From Rhynochetos jubatus (lineage: Eukaryota; Chordata; Aves; Eurypygiformes; Rhynochetidae), in assembly GCA_027574665.1 (NCBI GenBank), contig CM050654.1:13448142-13512141 (forward strand): a stretch of 64,000 bases of DNA, given 5' to 3'. The notes beneath the pieces are model-generated. The model made no database searches, was not told the DNA's origin, and was given only the letters and a program-made list of their open reading frames with translations. Position 1 is the stretch's first letter. Each line of letters begins with the position of its first letter. Made by a program: the position numbers and the translations under genes. Of the stretch, positions 1-8,835 are shown piece by piece.

Positions 1-2404
1 CTTCGAGGAAAACACCCGAGAGCTTTGCAATGTCTCTGCATGTGTGTTTCTTGGTTAGCAGGCAAACGTGGTGTGCTGTGGCACGCAGACATGTCCCAGT
101 AAAAGTCCATTGTAAGAAGAAGATGCAAAGAGTAAGCAAATGAAGAAAAGGCAAATTAAATTGTTAGGTATTAAGCTTTATGCATAAAAGGGATGAGGTT
201 ACTTCTTAGTTTGCTGGTCTTGCTCAGATGATTTTGCTACACAAGCTTTTCTGGTCCTGTTTCATCAGCAGCACTGCACAGCATCTGAGCTATTTGCAGG
301 TTGTGTTAAACTTGTTTCCCAAACAACTTTTGATCCATTATGGACACAAATAGCTAACTAATATATACCACAGGTGATTATCTTAATGGTACTCTGCCTC
401 TTGCAGTATGTTACTGCATTGCTTGCGTGATGGTACCTTTAATTCTTCCAGCACTTTTGCAGTCATTTGCCCTGTTTTCCATCTGCAAGCTGGTATTTCC
501 CTTGCATGCCTGAACCATGTGTGTGAGAGAGGGCACTGGAGGCTGAGCAGAGCTGCAGGTAGAGGAGCTCTAAATCCATGCCTAAATAGAAAGGGTAGAA
601 AACAGGTACAAATGCTCATATAAAACCAATCATTCTTTTGATACAGCTGTCAGATTTCAGCTCCCTGCCCTCCATCCCTTTCAAGTTTACATGAGCTTCC
701 AGGGTCATTTCTACTTCTAAGATCAAAAGGCTTTTCACAGTTGCACAGGTGAGGCTATGCTGGATTTCAGGTATTTCAGAAACGTTTTATGGAAAGGAAT
801 TTCAAGAGCTGGATCATAAATATAACTGAGCCAAACAGAGATGAAGGTGGCAGGCTGGCTCTTCAGAGTGTTGATGTGTGTCTCGCACCCAAAGCAGCAA
901 GTGAAACAGATTCAGGAATTAAAATGCACAGGGTATACTCAGAAGTGGAGGAAATATAGTTGCATAACTGTGTAATGAAGCAGGCTTCATGTAAACAGGG
1001 TGGCATGAGGGTAGAGATGCTAATTAGGCATGCAAATTGAATTTCCAAGGATTTCAGAGCAGGGAAGATATCTGAAAGCAAGCTTGATTTTCTAGAGGAT
1101 AGCATGAATGACCTGCCTTAATTAGTTATCAGGATGCTTCTAGGAATTTAGGTTTTGTAGAGTTCAGAGCTTTTGAGGATCATGAAGGGATATGCTAGGG
1201 AGAAAGTGAGAGACTCTCAGGCCTTACTGAAAGGGCAGATCTGTCCTGCACACTCAGAGTTTAAAAAACAAAATAAAATTATTTGATTTTTTTTAATGAA
1301 ATGTTTATGAGTATATTGGTGATTGACATTCTTCTAGCTCTCTCTCCTGATCAGTGCTTTGCCAGATTGTTGAAGGAACTTTGTGCCGTTGAGGGTTACT
1401 TGTGTGAAGCTGCAACTGTGGGTTCTGTCTAGAGGCAGGGATGCTGAGGCACCTTACCTGCGCATTAAAGAAAGCGCAGCACTTATGACTTACCAAAGGC
1501 CAGTGGCATCTAGGAGAATCTCAGCCACAGTCATCTGTCAGTGTTGTTATCTTCCCATTCGTACAGAGCTGTGAGAGAGGGCTATTAATCATCCTGCCTA
1601 AGGCCTGGAAGCATGTGGAAATGCATGGAGAATTACTGTATCTTCTAAACAGTGCACATGGCAGGCTCTGACAGTTGCTCCGTTTTAGGTCTGAAGTAAA
1701 GACAAATTCATCAAAGTCTCTGTTTTCTTCCTTTGGCCCCCTTTCTCCTTCTAAGCTGGTGTCAGAGCTGCCACCTTTTCTCCCCTTGAGGAGACGGCAA
1801 TTGATTTCTTGCTGAATCCTCTCCAGGAGAGTTAGTGTGGTTTGAGAGGTAGTTTTGGTAGGAGGGACTACGGTGTGTTTAGGTTTGTTGTAGGTGTGGG
1901 CATCGAGGCACATATTGAAGAAAGGGTGAGGAAAGAGCAGAGGCCCCTTTCTTCCTTTATTTTTAAGGAATCACCAGAGTGAGGTGAGAGCTGGGGTTGA
2001 GTCACCAACATAACTGCTGGTGATCTGAGTACCTTAAGGCTGGAGTTAGGGTTTAGTAAGGTTAAATTCTGAAAACACAAGAGAGAGACTTTGTGTTTCT
2101 TCCTAAATCCTCTGTGTTCCTCAGCTTTAGGATATGGCTTGAATTGGGAAGAAGAGTTGTGTTAAATTTTGTTAGTGAAGTCAGCGACGATTTGGGCACT
2201 TACTACATTTACATTAGTGTTAGGGCTTGTTAAAGGAGGATGAGCAATCATAAAAGTAACGGGTCCCAGAGCTGTGGTGTGGGCTGGCTTTGGCACGTTC
2301 GAATGAGCCTTTTTTCAGTTTGTTTTTTTTTTCAGGTAATAATCACTTGATTGTGTATAATGTTAGAAATTTTTTGGTACAATTTTGTGTGAGAGAATTC
2401 TCTC
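1..2404. other. Non-coding unique sequence
   Basis: No recognisable gene, RNA or mobile element is visible in this stretch. Frames are short on both strands. The exception is a 130-codon minus-strand frame at 1521-1913 without a recognisable domain, which is discussed as a finding. The CR1 element that follows has no sharp left edge: protein-level similarity begins near 2405, and the preceding T-rich stretch around 2310-2340 is not recognisably CR1. Confidence 0.6.
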
Positions 2405-3456
2405 TGCTGTTAAATAGAAGAAGCAAATTAGTCACCAACAAGGCTGAAAAGGCAGAGGATCTCAGAAGTTTCTTCACCTCTGTCTTTACCAGCACTGTTG
2501 GGCCCCAGGCCTTGGGAACAAAAATCCAGGTTGAGGCTAACACAGACACACTGTCAGTGAAGGAAGAGTTGGTGTGTGAACTATTACAGGAGCTTGACTG
2601 CTGCAAGTTGATGGGCCCTGACAATATCCACCTGAGGGTGTTGAGAGCTGTCTGACATCATTGCAAGGCCTCTCTCCATAACCTTTGAGAAGTTGTGGAG
2701 ATCAGGGGATGTCCCAGAAGACTGGAAGAAGACTAATGTCACCCCCATCTGCCAGAAGGGCTTAAAGGAGCATCCAGGAAATTACAGGCCCATCAGTCTT
2801 ACTTCAGTCCCTGGGAAAGTTATGGAACGAATCCTCCTGGGGGCTATCACAGGTCAAATGAAGCATGTGCTTGGGAAAAGCCATCATGGATTCACTATGG
2901 GCAAATCATGCTTGGCAAATCTGATCGCCTTTTATGGCTAAGTAACCTGCTCTACTGATGTGGGGTGAGTGGTGGACATTGTCTACCTGGATTTCTCCAA
3001 GTCTTTCAACATGGTTTCCCACAGCCTCCTACTAGAGAAACTGATGTGTTATGGCATAGACAAGTGGCCCATGCAGTGGGTGGGGAAGTGACTGACAGGC
3101 TGCACCCATGGGGTGGTGGTCAGTAGCTCCTTTTCAAATGGGCAACCTCTCACAAGTGGGGTCCCCCAGGGATCAGTATTGGGCCGAATGCTGTTTAATA
3201 TCTTAATAAGCGACCTGGATGATGGCATCAAGTGTACTCTGTTGAAGTTTGCTGATGATACCAAACCTGAGGGAAGTGGACACTTTGGGAGGGACACCCA
3301 CGCGGCAGGAAGAACTGGATAAGCTGGAAGAGTGGGCTAACACGAACCTTATGAAATTCAACAAAGACAAATGTAAGGTCTTGCACCTGGGAGAACATAA
3401 TCCAGGAGTGCAGCACAGGCTGGGATCTACCTGTGTAGAGAGCAGCTCTGTGAAAA

Positions 3457-3479
3457 GGGACCCGGGACTCCCGGGTCCC
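3457..3479. repeat. Near-perfect palindrome inside CR1
   Basis: Two 11-base arms, GGGACCCGGGA at 3457-3467 and its exact reverse complement at 3469-3479, flank a single C. This lies in the CR1 ORF2 remnant, just upstream of a (CTG)4 run near 3510-3522 that gives a short alanine tract in the reading frame. It may be chance mutation of the CR1 consensus or a small local inverted duplication. Confidence 0.9.
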
Positions 3480-3557
3480 AAGCAGCTCAGTATGAGTGAG
3501 GAGTGGGCTGCTGCTGCTGCAGCAAGGAAAGCCAGCAGGATGCTGAACTGCATCAAC

Positions 3558-3589
3558 ATTCTATGAAATTCTATGAACCATTCTATGAA
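3558..3589 (+). repeat. Internal CR1-tail-like ATTCTATGAA decamers
   Basis: Three copies of ATTCTATGAA occur at 3558-3567, 3568-3577 and 3580-3589, with CC between the second and third. The unit closely resembles the CR1 3'-terminal repeat seen at 3962-3985. Here, however, it sits in the middle of ORF2, exactly where a block of the coding region is missing. The left flank translates as the segment after the palm domain and the right flank as the C-terminal region. Confidence 0.9.
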
Positions 3590-3901
3590 AGGCCGAGAGA
3601 ACTGAGGTTGCTCAGCCTTGAGAAAAGAAGGTTTAAGGGAGACCTTATCACCATGTTCCAGTATCTAAAGGGTGGCTACAGAGAAGATGGAGACTCCCTT
3701 TTTACAAGGAGACGCATGGTGAAGATGAGGAGTAATGGGTACAAGTTACTCTTGGGGAGGTTCCAATTGGACACAAAAGGAAAATTTTTCACAATGTGAA
3801 CCGTCATCCTTGGGAGTAATCTCCCCAGGGAAGTGGTGGATTCCGCAACATTGGATACGCTGAAGATTCAGCTGGAGAGGGTGCTGGGCCACCTTGTCTA
3901 G

Positions 3902-3985
3902 GCCGTGCTTTTGCCAAGAAAGGTTGGGCCAGGTGATCCTTGAGGTCCCTTTCAACTTGACATTCTATGATTCTGTGATTGATTG
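3902..3985 (+). other. CR1 3' UTR and terminal octamers
   Basis: This is the short 3' UTR with the CR1 signature GGTTGGGCCAGGTGATCCTT and the following GAGGTCCCTTTCAAC-like segment. It ends in three octamers: ATTCTATG (3962-3969), ATTCTGTG (3970-3977) and ATTGATTG (3978-3985). In CR1 this region is the template recognised by the element's own reverse transcriptase. The last octamer has already diverged. Confidence 0.9.
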
Positions 3986-5511
3986 TTCACTTTATGTCCT
4001 AGTCTTACGTTGTATGCTAGGGTGGATGAGGAGATAGCTGGCAGCCATGAATGTCACATTTATGCATGAATGACATTTGTTTTCTTATTCCAGACAAAAT
4101 TCAGAGTAGGGCTTGGGAAGATGAGGGCTTGTGGGGTATAAAAGGGATAAACAGTTCAATGTAATTTTGAATCCTGAATGGAACACGTTGGTAATGTGAA
4201 TGCCGGTGGCATCAAACACAAATGCCTTATGTATCATTTTGCCAAGGTATTGGTGATTTAGGTATAGTTAGCAGTAGGATTCATGTGCAAGTAAGAGAAA
4301 AGGTGTGGTAAAAGAAGCGAGATGAAGCCTGTGTTTTTGGAGAAACTTGCATGGTGTGCAGGGCCAGGTTTGGGGGTGCTCCAAGATGATGGGAAAGCTT
4401 ATGTTCTTGGTGAATTCTGTTGTTCTGCAGGACAAAGAAAAGTACTTTTTGTTGTCAAAGGCATGTAGAGTATGATGAATTTTGCAGGTTTTGTTTCACC
4501 TTTTTAATGGAAAGGCAACAGATTCCATAACAAAGTCTCAGTTTTTAAAACAATTTTTAAAGTAACAACTGCATAGTGTTCATAGCACATTATGAACAGA
4601 ATTTCACCAATCCTGGAAAAATTGAAAAGATATAAAGTACGATGAAACAGTAGAAACTGTAGTAAAAAATATAAACTTTGCAAACTGTAGATTAAAGGTC
4701 ACAGAAATATGATGAATTAATATTAAACTTTAGCATATTTGTGTTTCTATCTGTTCTGAATTATTGTTCATATGGCTTGGTATCTATGAAGCTCTATACT
4801 TCATAAAAAAACTTTCGCTATAAATTACTTTTTCATAAACAGTTTGCATTCCTGGCAACCAAGGATACATCAGAAGTTCTCTCATAAACCCAAATTTATT
4901 ACTTACCATACTGCTGTATTGGTTTAAAGAGATTAAAAAGTGAGTACATGACGTGATTAACAATTTAATTGTGTATAATAGGAAGCCTGATGCTTTCTAG
5001 TTCCCAGCCTCGTTGCTGTTGCTCACTTGCTTTACAAGGCTTTAGTTACTATTGTAAAGATCAAATCATACTATTGTTTCAGCAATATCCATTAATCTTG
5101 ATTTTGTGAAAGCTTAAAATCTTGGAGCCTTAATGAATCTGTTCAAGTGAAACACTGTAGGCTGCTTTTAGGCCAGTACTGAAAGTAGTACTCATTCGGG
5201 TTTTTTTAATATGGAGATTTTTGCAGCACTATTGCACAATTATTTGTGCTCTGTCTATGTAGTTATGATATTTGTATGTGGTATCTTATTTCCAGCAGAT
5301 AGCATATGTCAAATACCTGCTTTGAAGGCCCTGACTTGAACATTTACAAACAGAAGACCAATATCCCTCTTGTGTTGAAGGGTTTCAGAAGATGGAAAAG
5401 CAGGCTTTCCCCTATTCTTTTATGTCCTTTGGAAAGTCTCCTTTTCCATTTTTTCTGAAAAGATCATGTTGATTTGCTGCTAAGTAAAAATTTCAAGTAT
5501 TCTTTACTAAC
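3986..5511. other. Non-coding AT-rich sequence
   Basis: No gene or repeat family is recognisable here. A strong acceptor-like tract followed by ATG|GTAAGT on the minus strand near 4905-4925 would define only a 7-base exon and is not taken as a gene. The block from about 4540 to 5000 is AT-rich. Confidence 0.5.
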
Positions 5512-5622
5512 CTGATGAGCTGGGAGCTCCAGTCTTCTTCCCCCATTTTGAGGAAGTCTCTGCTCCAGCGTTATACTCAGCTGCAATAGCCATGCTTCCT
5601 CAGTGTACTCAATAAGCTGTTC
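5512..5622 (-). CDS. Candidate coding exon, unidentified
   Basis: On the minus strand a 111-base segment lies between a good acceptor (pyrimidine-rich tract ending TTTTAG, just above 5622) and a usable donor (CAG|GTTAGT, just below 5512). It is open in phase 0 for 37 codons, beginning EQLIEYTEEAWLLQLS. The phase fits the upstream candidate at 7299-7406, which ends in phase 0. I do not recognise the peptide. A second frame is also open across much of the segment, and such pseudo-exons arise by chance in vertebrate introns, so this stays a hypothesis. Confidence 0.22.
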
Positions 5623-7298
5623 CTAAAACCACAGATGATGAGAAATGGTGTTTGAGCTAAGCTGCAGTGAAACCTGCCCATGCACATGCCTGTGCATTTT
5701 GTGTCATTTTTCTGCAGGGAGGGCCAATGTATGTCTTGCCTTAAGGTTGCTAGAATGAAAGTTTTCTTTCTCTCACACAACATAATTTTGTAAGATTCAA
5801 GACCTTGGTTTCCTCAGTAATGTAAACATGGCCTTTTGGCATTCCTGCCTTGCAGCAGGATATACAGCACGGTGCAGAACAAAAGGGGCTTTGTCTCTGT
5901 AGAGCCTGTGGCCCTTTTCTTTATAATGTAACAAAATCTGTGGGCTGAATCTGAAAAGTGCTAAGGCTGGTGGCAGTTTTTCCTCTGGCTAAGAGCCATG
6001 CCTTTTGGCACCTTCATTGTTAAGGGATATGCAAGCGCTGGCTGAAAATGCAGAGAAATCATCACAACTTATCTTCACAAAATGTGTGAAGCCTTAGACT
6101 TTCTGGGTGATTCCAGCTGCAGATTTGAAAGTTCATGTATCGATGCAGAATGCATGGGTTAGTGCTGAAGATTTATGTTCAGGTGTATGGGCTCTTTCGT
6201 ATGATCAGGTTGGCCTGTAGAGCAACAGCAGAGGAGGGAAGGTGGGTGAGTACATGCATTAGTACAGCAAATTGGATCATGACCGCAGAGAGGTAGTTGG
6301 ATTACTTTGCATCTTCCATTGAAGAAGCAATTGGATTTATTCTCTTGATTGAAAATCTTCTTTCATGATATTTTTGGTCGACATGTCTCAATTTTTGTCT
6401 TATGGGAGATGAAGGAACCAAAAGAGTGTGTGCTCTTGTCACAGACAAGGCAGAAAGCCTTCTGTTTCTCACAGGATGCTGGATTACACAGCTGGAGACT
6501 GCTGGACAGAGGAAGCTCTGGAGGGCCCTTCCTGCTCCCCTGCCACCCACCGAAGCCCCGATGGCAAACGAAGTTCTGTTCACTAGGCAGCTCTTGCAGG
6601 CTAGTGTGAGGTAATGGGAGCAGATGGTGGTGAGCTGGAGCTTTCTCAGAGGCTTCAGCCTTCTCTGGTGGAAGGCGGCAGGTACTAATCTCTGCGCACG
6701 CTGTACCCAGGGCTTCTGCAGCACCTTCTGCAAAGCCTACCTGTTAATTTCAGAGCAGGACTAGCTAATTTTTGCTCATAATTAGTCTCCAAAACAGTAA
6801 TTGGCAGGCAGAGCTTTTAGAAAGGAGGCTTTGGAAGGTCCTTGTGTTCTATAAAGTGTGCGTAGCATTTCTTCTCTTATTAAACTAGCCTAGGACTTTG
6901 GGATCATGTTGAAATGCAGTGAGGTGTGAGTTGACACTTCTTTCTATTTAGTAACTCTCTGTTGCAAGTCTTCCTCCACAAAATGGCTTAAGTATTATAT
7001 TTGTGAGCTTGTTTTGTAAAGCAGTAGCTTATAACATCTTACTGGAGAATTTCCGCTCCCCTACTATGGGTGCATATTTTGGATTTGTTTTTAATGAGGG
7101 TTGTGGATTTTGAAATTTATGGTGCCAGAGTAATTTCTGCTTAACAGAGGTAAGGCAGATATTGGTGTATCTGACTGGCATATCTAGCTGCTTAAAAGAA
7201 AAGCCCATTGGCAACCATAGAAAGAGAGCTGCATGTGTTTAAAAATGGAGACGGCTATAAAATGCCAGAGGTATCAGAATGACGTATGTCCTGCTCAC

Positions 7299-7406
7299 CT
7301 TGGAAAAGTCTTTGTTGTAGTAATTGAAGTTTCCATCCTTCTCTACAACGATAAGTTTGATGAGCTGGCTTACCGGAGCTGATGTAGAAGATCTGACTTT
7401 AATTGT
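7299..7406 (-). CDS. Candidate coding exon, unidentified
   Basis: This is a 108-base minus-strand segment, phase 0 at both ends, of 36 codons. It begins TIKVRSSTSAPVSQLIKLIV and ends NYYNKDFSK. The donor AAG|GTGAGC is strong. The acceptor (CAAACAG above 7406) has a weak pyrimidine tract, and the frame stays open a little way beyond both edges. Codon endings are rich in C and G in the second half, as in real coding sequence. The alternating hydrophobic pattern could suit a small beta-rich fold, but I cannot name a family. An internal CCG|GTAAGC could also act as a donor. Confidence 0.28.
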
Positions 7407-7584
7407 CTGTTTGAATTTGACAACCAACAGTGATTAACATTTTCCATGTAAATTTAGCAGGCAAACTGTGAGCAAGTTGAAGGACTGAAGTTCCTTTACA
7501 GCGTTGCAAATACTAGGCTGTGGTTGCTTTGTAAAATTTCTTCAGCCAGTGTAAGAACTGATGGAGATGCTTATTGTAGACGTT

Positions 7585-7616
7585 CCTGAATTATATTTTG
7601 CCTGAATTATATTTTG
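7585..7616 (+). repeat. 16-bp direct tandem duplication
   Basis: CCTGAATTATATTTTG occurs twice, end to end, at 7585-7600 and 7601-7616. A degraded third start (CCTAAGTTATG) follows. The copies are identical, which suggests a recent slippage event. Confidence 0.95.
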
Positions 7617-8771
7617 CCTAAGTTATGGTCCCTTTAAACTAAACCAAAAGATGGCTTAAATGAGGAAAGCAGCTGTGTGTGTGACTACAAATTGAAAGGA
7701 GCCTGAGAAATTTGGAAGGTGAAAATATTTGAGTTTTGGACTCTGTTTTGTTGCAGGCAACTCATGTAATTTCACTGGCACTTCCTAGCTTATAACAGAC
7801 AAAATGAAGTAGAGGACATAATCAATATTTCACTGACAACCCAGGTGTAAGAATATTTATTGAGTGAATGTGTGTGAAGTCACTGAGATGGAAACACTAT
7901 GGAAGTGACTGTGTTAAGGTTGTCATTATGAAGATGACTGTGGACTAGAACTGCCCTTTTTGATGATCTGTTCCTTTATCCAAAGAGAGGGTTTTAACTG
8001 GGGAGTGTGAGCAGAACTGGAATTTATATCCACAGAAGCATAATACCAGCAACTTTGAAGAAATATTGTCAGATTCTGGGCAGGCAACACTGCCTGTATA
8101 CACAGCCTGTTTGGGGAACGTAAGGCCATTAAATTCTGCAGTTGCTCCAGAGATTATTTTGCAGAAGTAATGTTCAGCTTGCACAGAGCATCTGTCATGG
8201 CTAGAGTTAACAGGAAAAAAACAAAAGTCCTGCTGTCTACGAGTTATTATGGAAATTAGGCAAGAAGAGGAGTTGTGCTGCTGACAAGAGAGCGCTGCTT
8301 CTTCCTGGACCAAGTCCTGCAGCACTCACTCCACCAAAGATCCCTCCAAAACCAGGATGAAATAATGATCCCATTGGAGTCAATGGCAGAATTCCCACTG
8401 ACATTGGTAGAGGCACGTTTTCACCCTGTGGCTGTTGAAGTACTTGAAAATTTATTTAGGGAAATATAGAAGGGAAGAAAGGCAGGAGCAATGCTTGTAA
8501 ATAGGGACTTGTACTGCATGGAAGATACAACACCTCCTACTTCTCTGTGAAGACAGTCTGTATTACCAATAGAGGTGACTGTAATAGAGGGGCAAGTTAT
8601 GTTAGCGCTGCACCTTTTGAGACAGAATTATAAATTACTTCTATGCGATTCCTAAATTCAGATTTTCTTTTATTCATGCAAGCAGGAAATTATTTAAATA
8701 ATCCCCTAATCTGGATTTGTATGGTACTCAGTGTATATATGATTTAGCAGTGTTAGCATGCCGTCAAGCAC

Positions 8772-8805
8772 CTGAAGTGTAAAAGAAACTGAAGTGTAAA
8801 AGAAT
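8772..8805 (+). repeat. 17-bp direct tandem duplication
   Basis: CTGAAGTGTAAAAGAAA at 8772-8788 is followed at once by a copy differing only in its last base at 8789-8805. An A/T-rich low-complexity tract (8806-8835) follows. Confidence 0.93.
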
Positions 8806-8835
8806 GATTTATTTTTTTTTAATTTTTTTTTTAAT

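Larger units (their letters stand above)
2413..3901 (+). pseudogene. CR1 ORF2 reverse transcriptase remnant
   Basis: This is the remains of the reverse-transcriptase part of CR1 ORF2. Visible blocks are the MGPDNIHLRVLR segment near 2610-2645, then a frameshift near 2650. YRPISLTSVPGKVME lies near 2785-2830 and HGFTMGKSCLANLIAFY near 2885-2937, followed by an in-frame TAA at 2939-2941. YLDFSKSFNMVSH, the first catalytic-aspartate region, is near 2983-3021. GVPQGSVLG is near 3155-3183, and the catalytic FADD box is at 3248-3259. A frameshift near 3290-3320 leads to LMKFNKDKCKVLHLG around 3348-3392. After an internal junction at 3558-3589 the C-terminal LSLEKRRFKGDL region resumes, and the last recognisable frame ends at TAG 3899-3901. 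Compared with family members I remember, roughly 70-80 codons are missing at that junction. Confidence 0.88.
2405..3985 (+). mobile_element. CR1 LINE, 5'-truncated and degraded
   Basis: This is a non-LTR retrotransposon of the CR1 family, the dominant interspersed repeat of birds and other sauropsids. It copies itself by target-primed reverse transcription. Conceptual translation in shifting plus-strand frames gives, in order, the standard reverse-transcriptase blocks followed by the C-terminal region typical of CR1 ORF2. After the stop comes a 3' UTR of about 60 bases and then three 8-bp terminal repeats. ORF1 and the endonuclease part of ORF2 are absent, so the copy is 5'-truncated, as most CR1 copies are. 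At least three frame changes and several stops make it inactive. No target-site duplication is visible, as expected for CR1. The 5' edge is uncertain by tens of bases. Confidence 0.95.

Noticed and set aside
2280-2305. B-box-like GTTCGAATGAGCC suggesting a tRNA-derived element
   Set aside because: The box does not complete the B-box consensus, and no A box or cloverleaf arms are present.
4905-4990. Minus-strand 7-base microexon between a good acceptor and ATG|GTAAGT
   Set aside because: Too short to support from sequence alone, and similar acceptor/donor pairs occur elsewhere in the window by chance (for example near 14.07, 14.51 and 20.67 kb).
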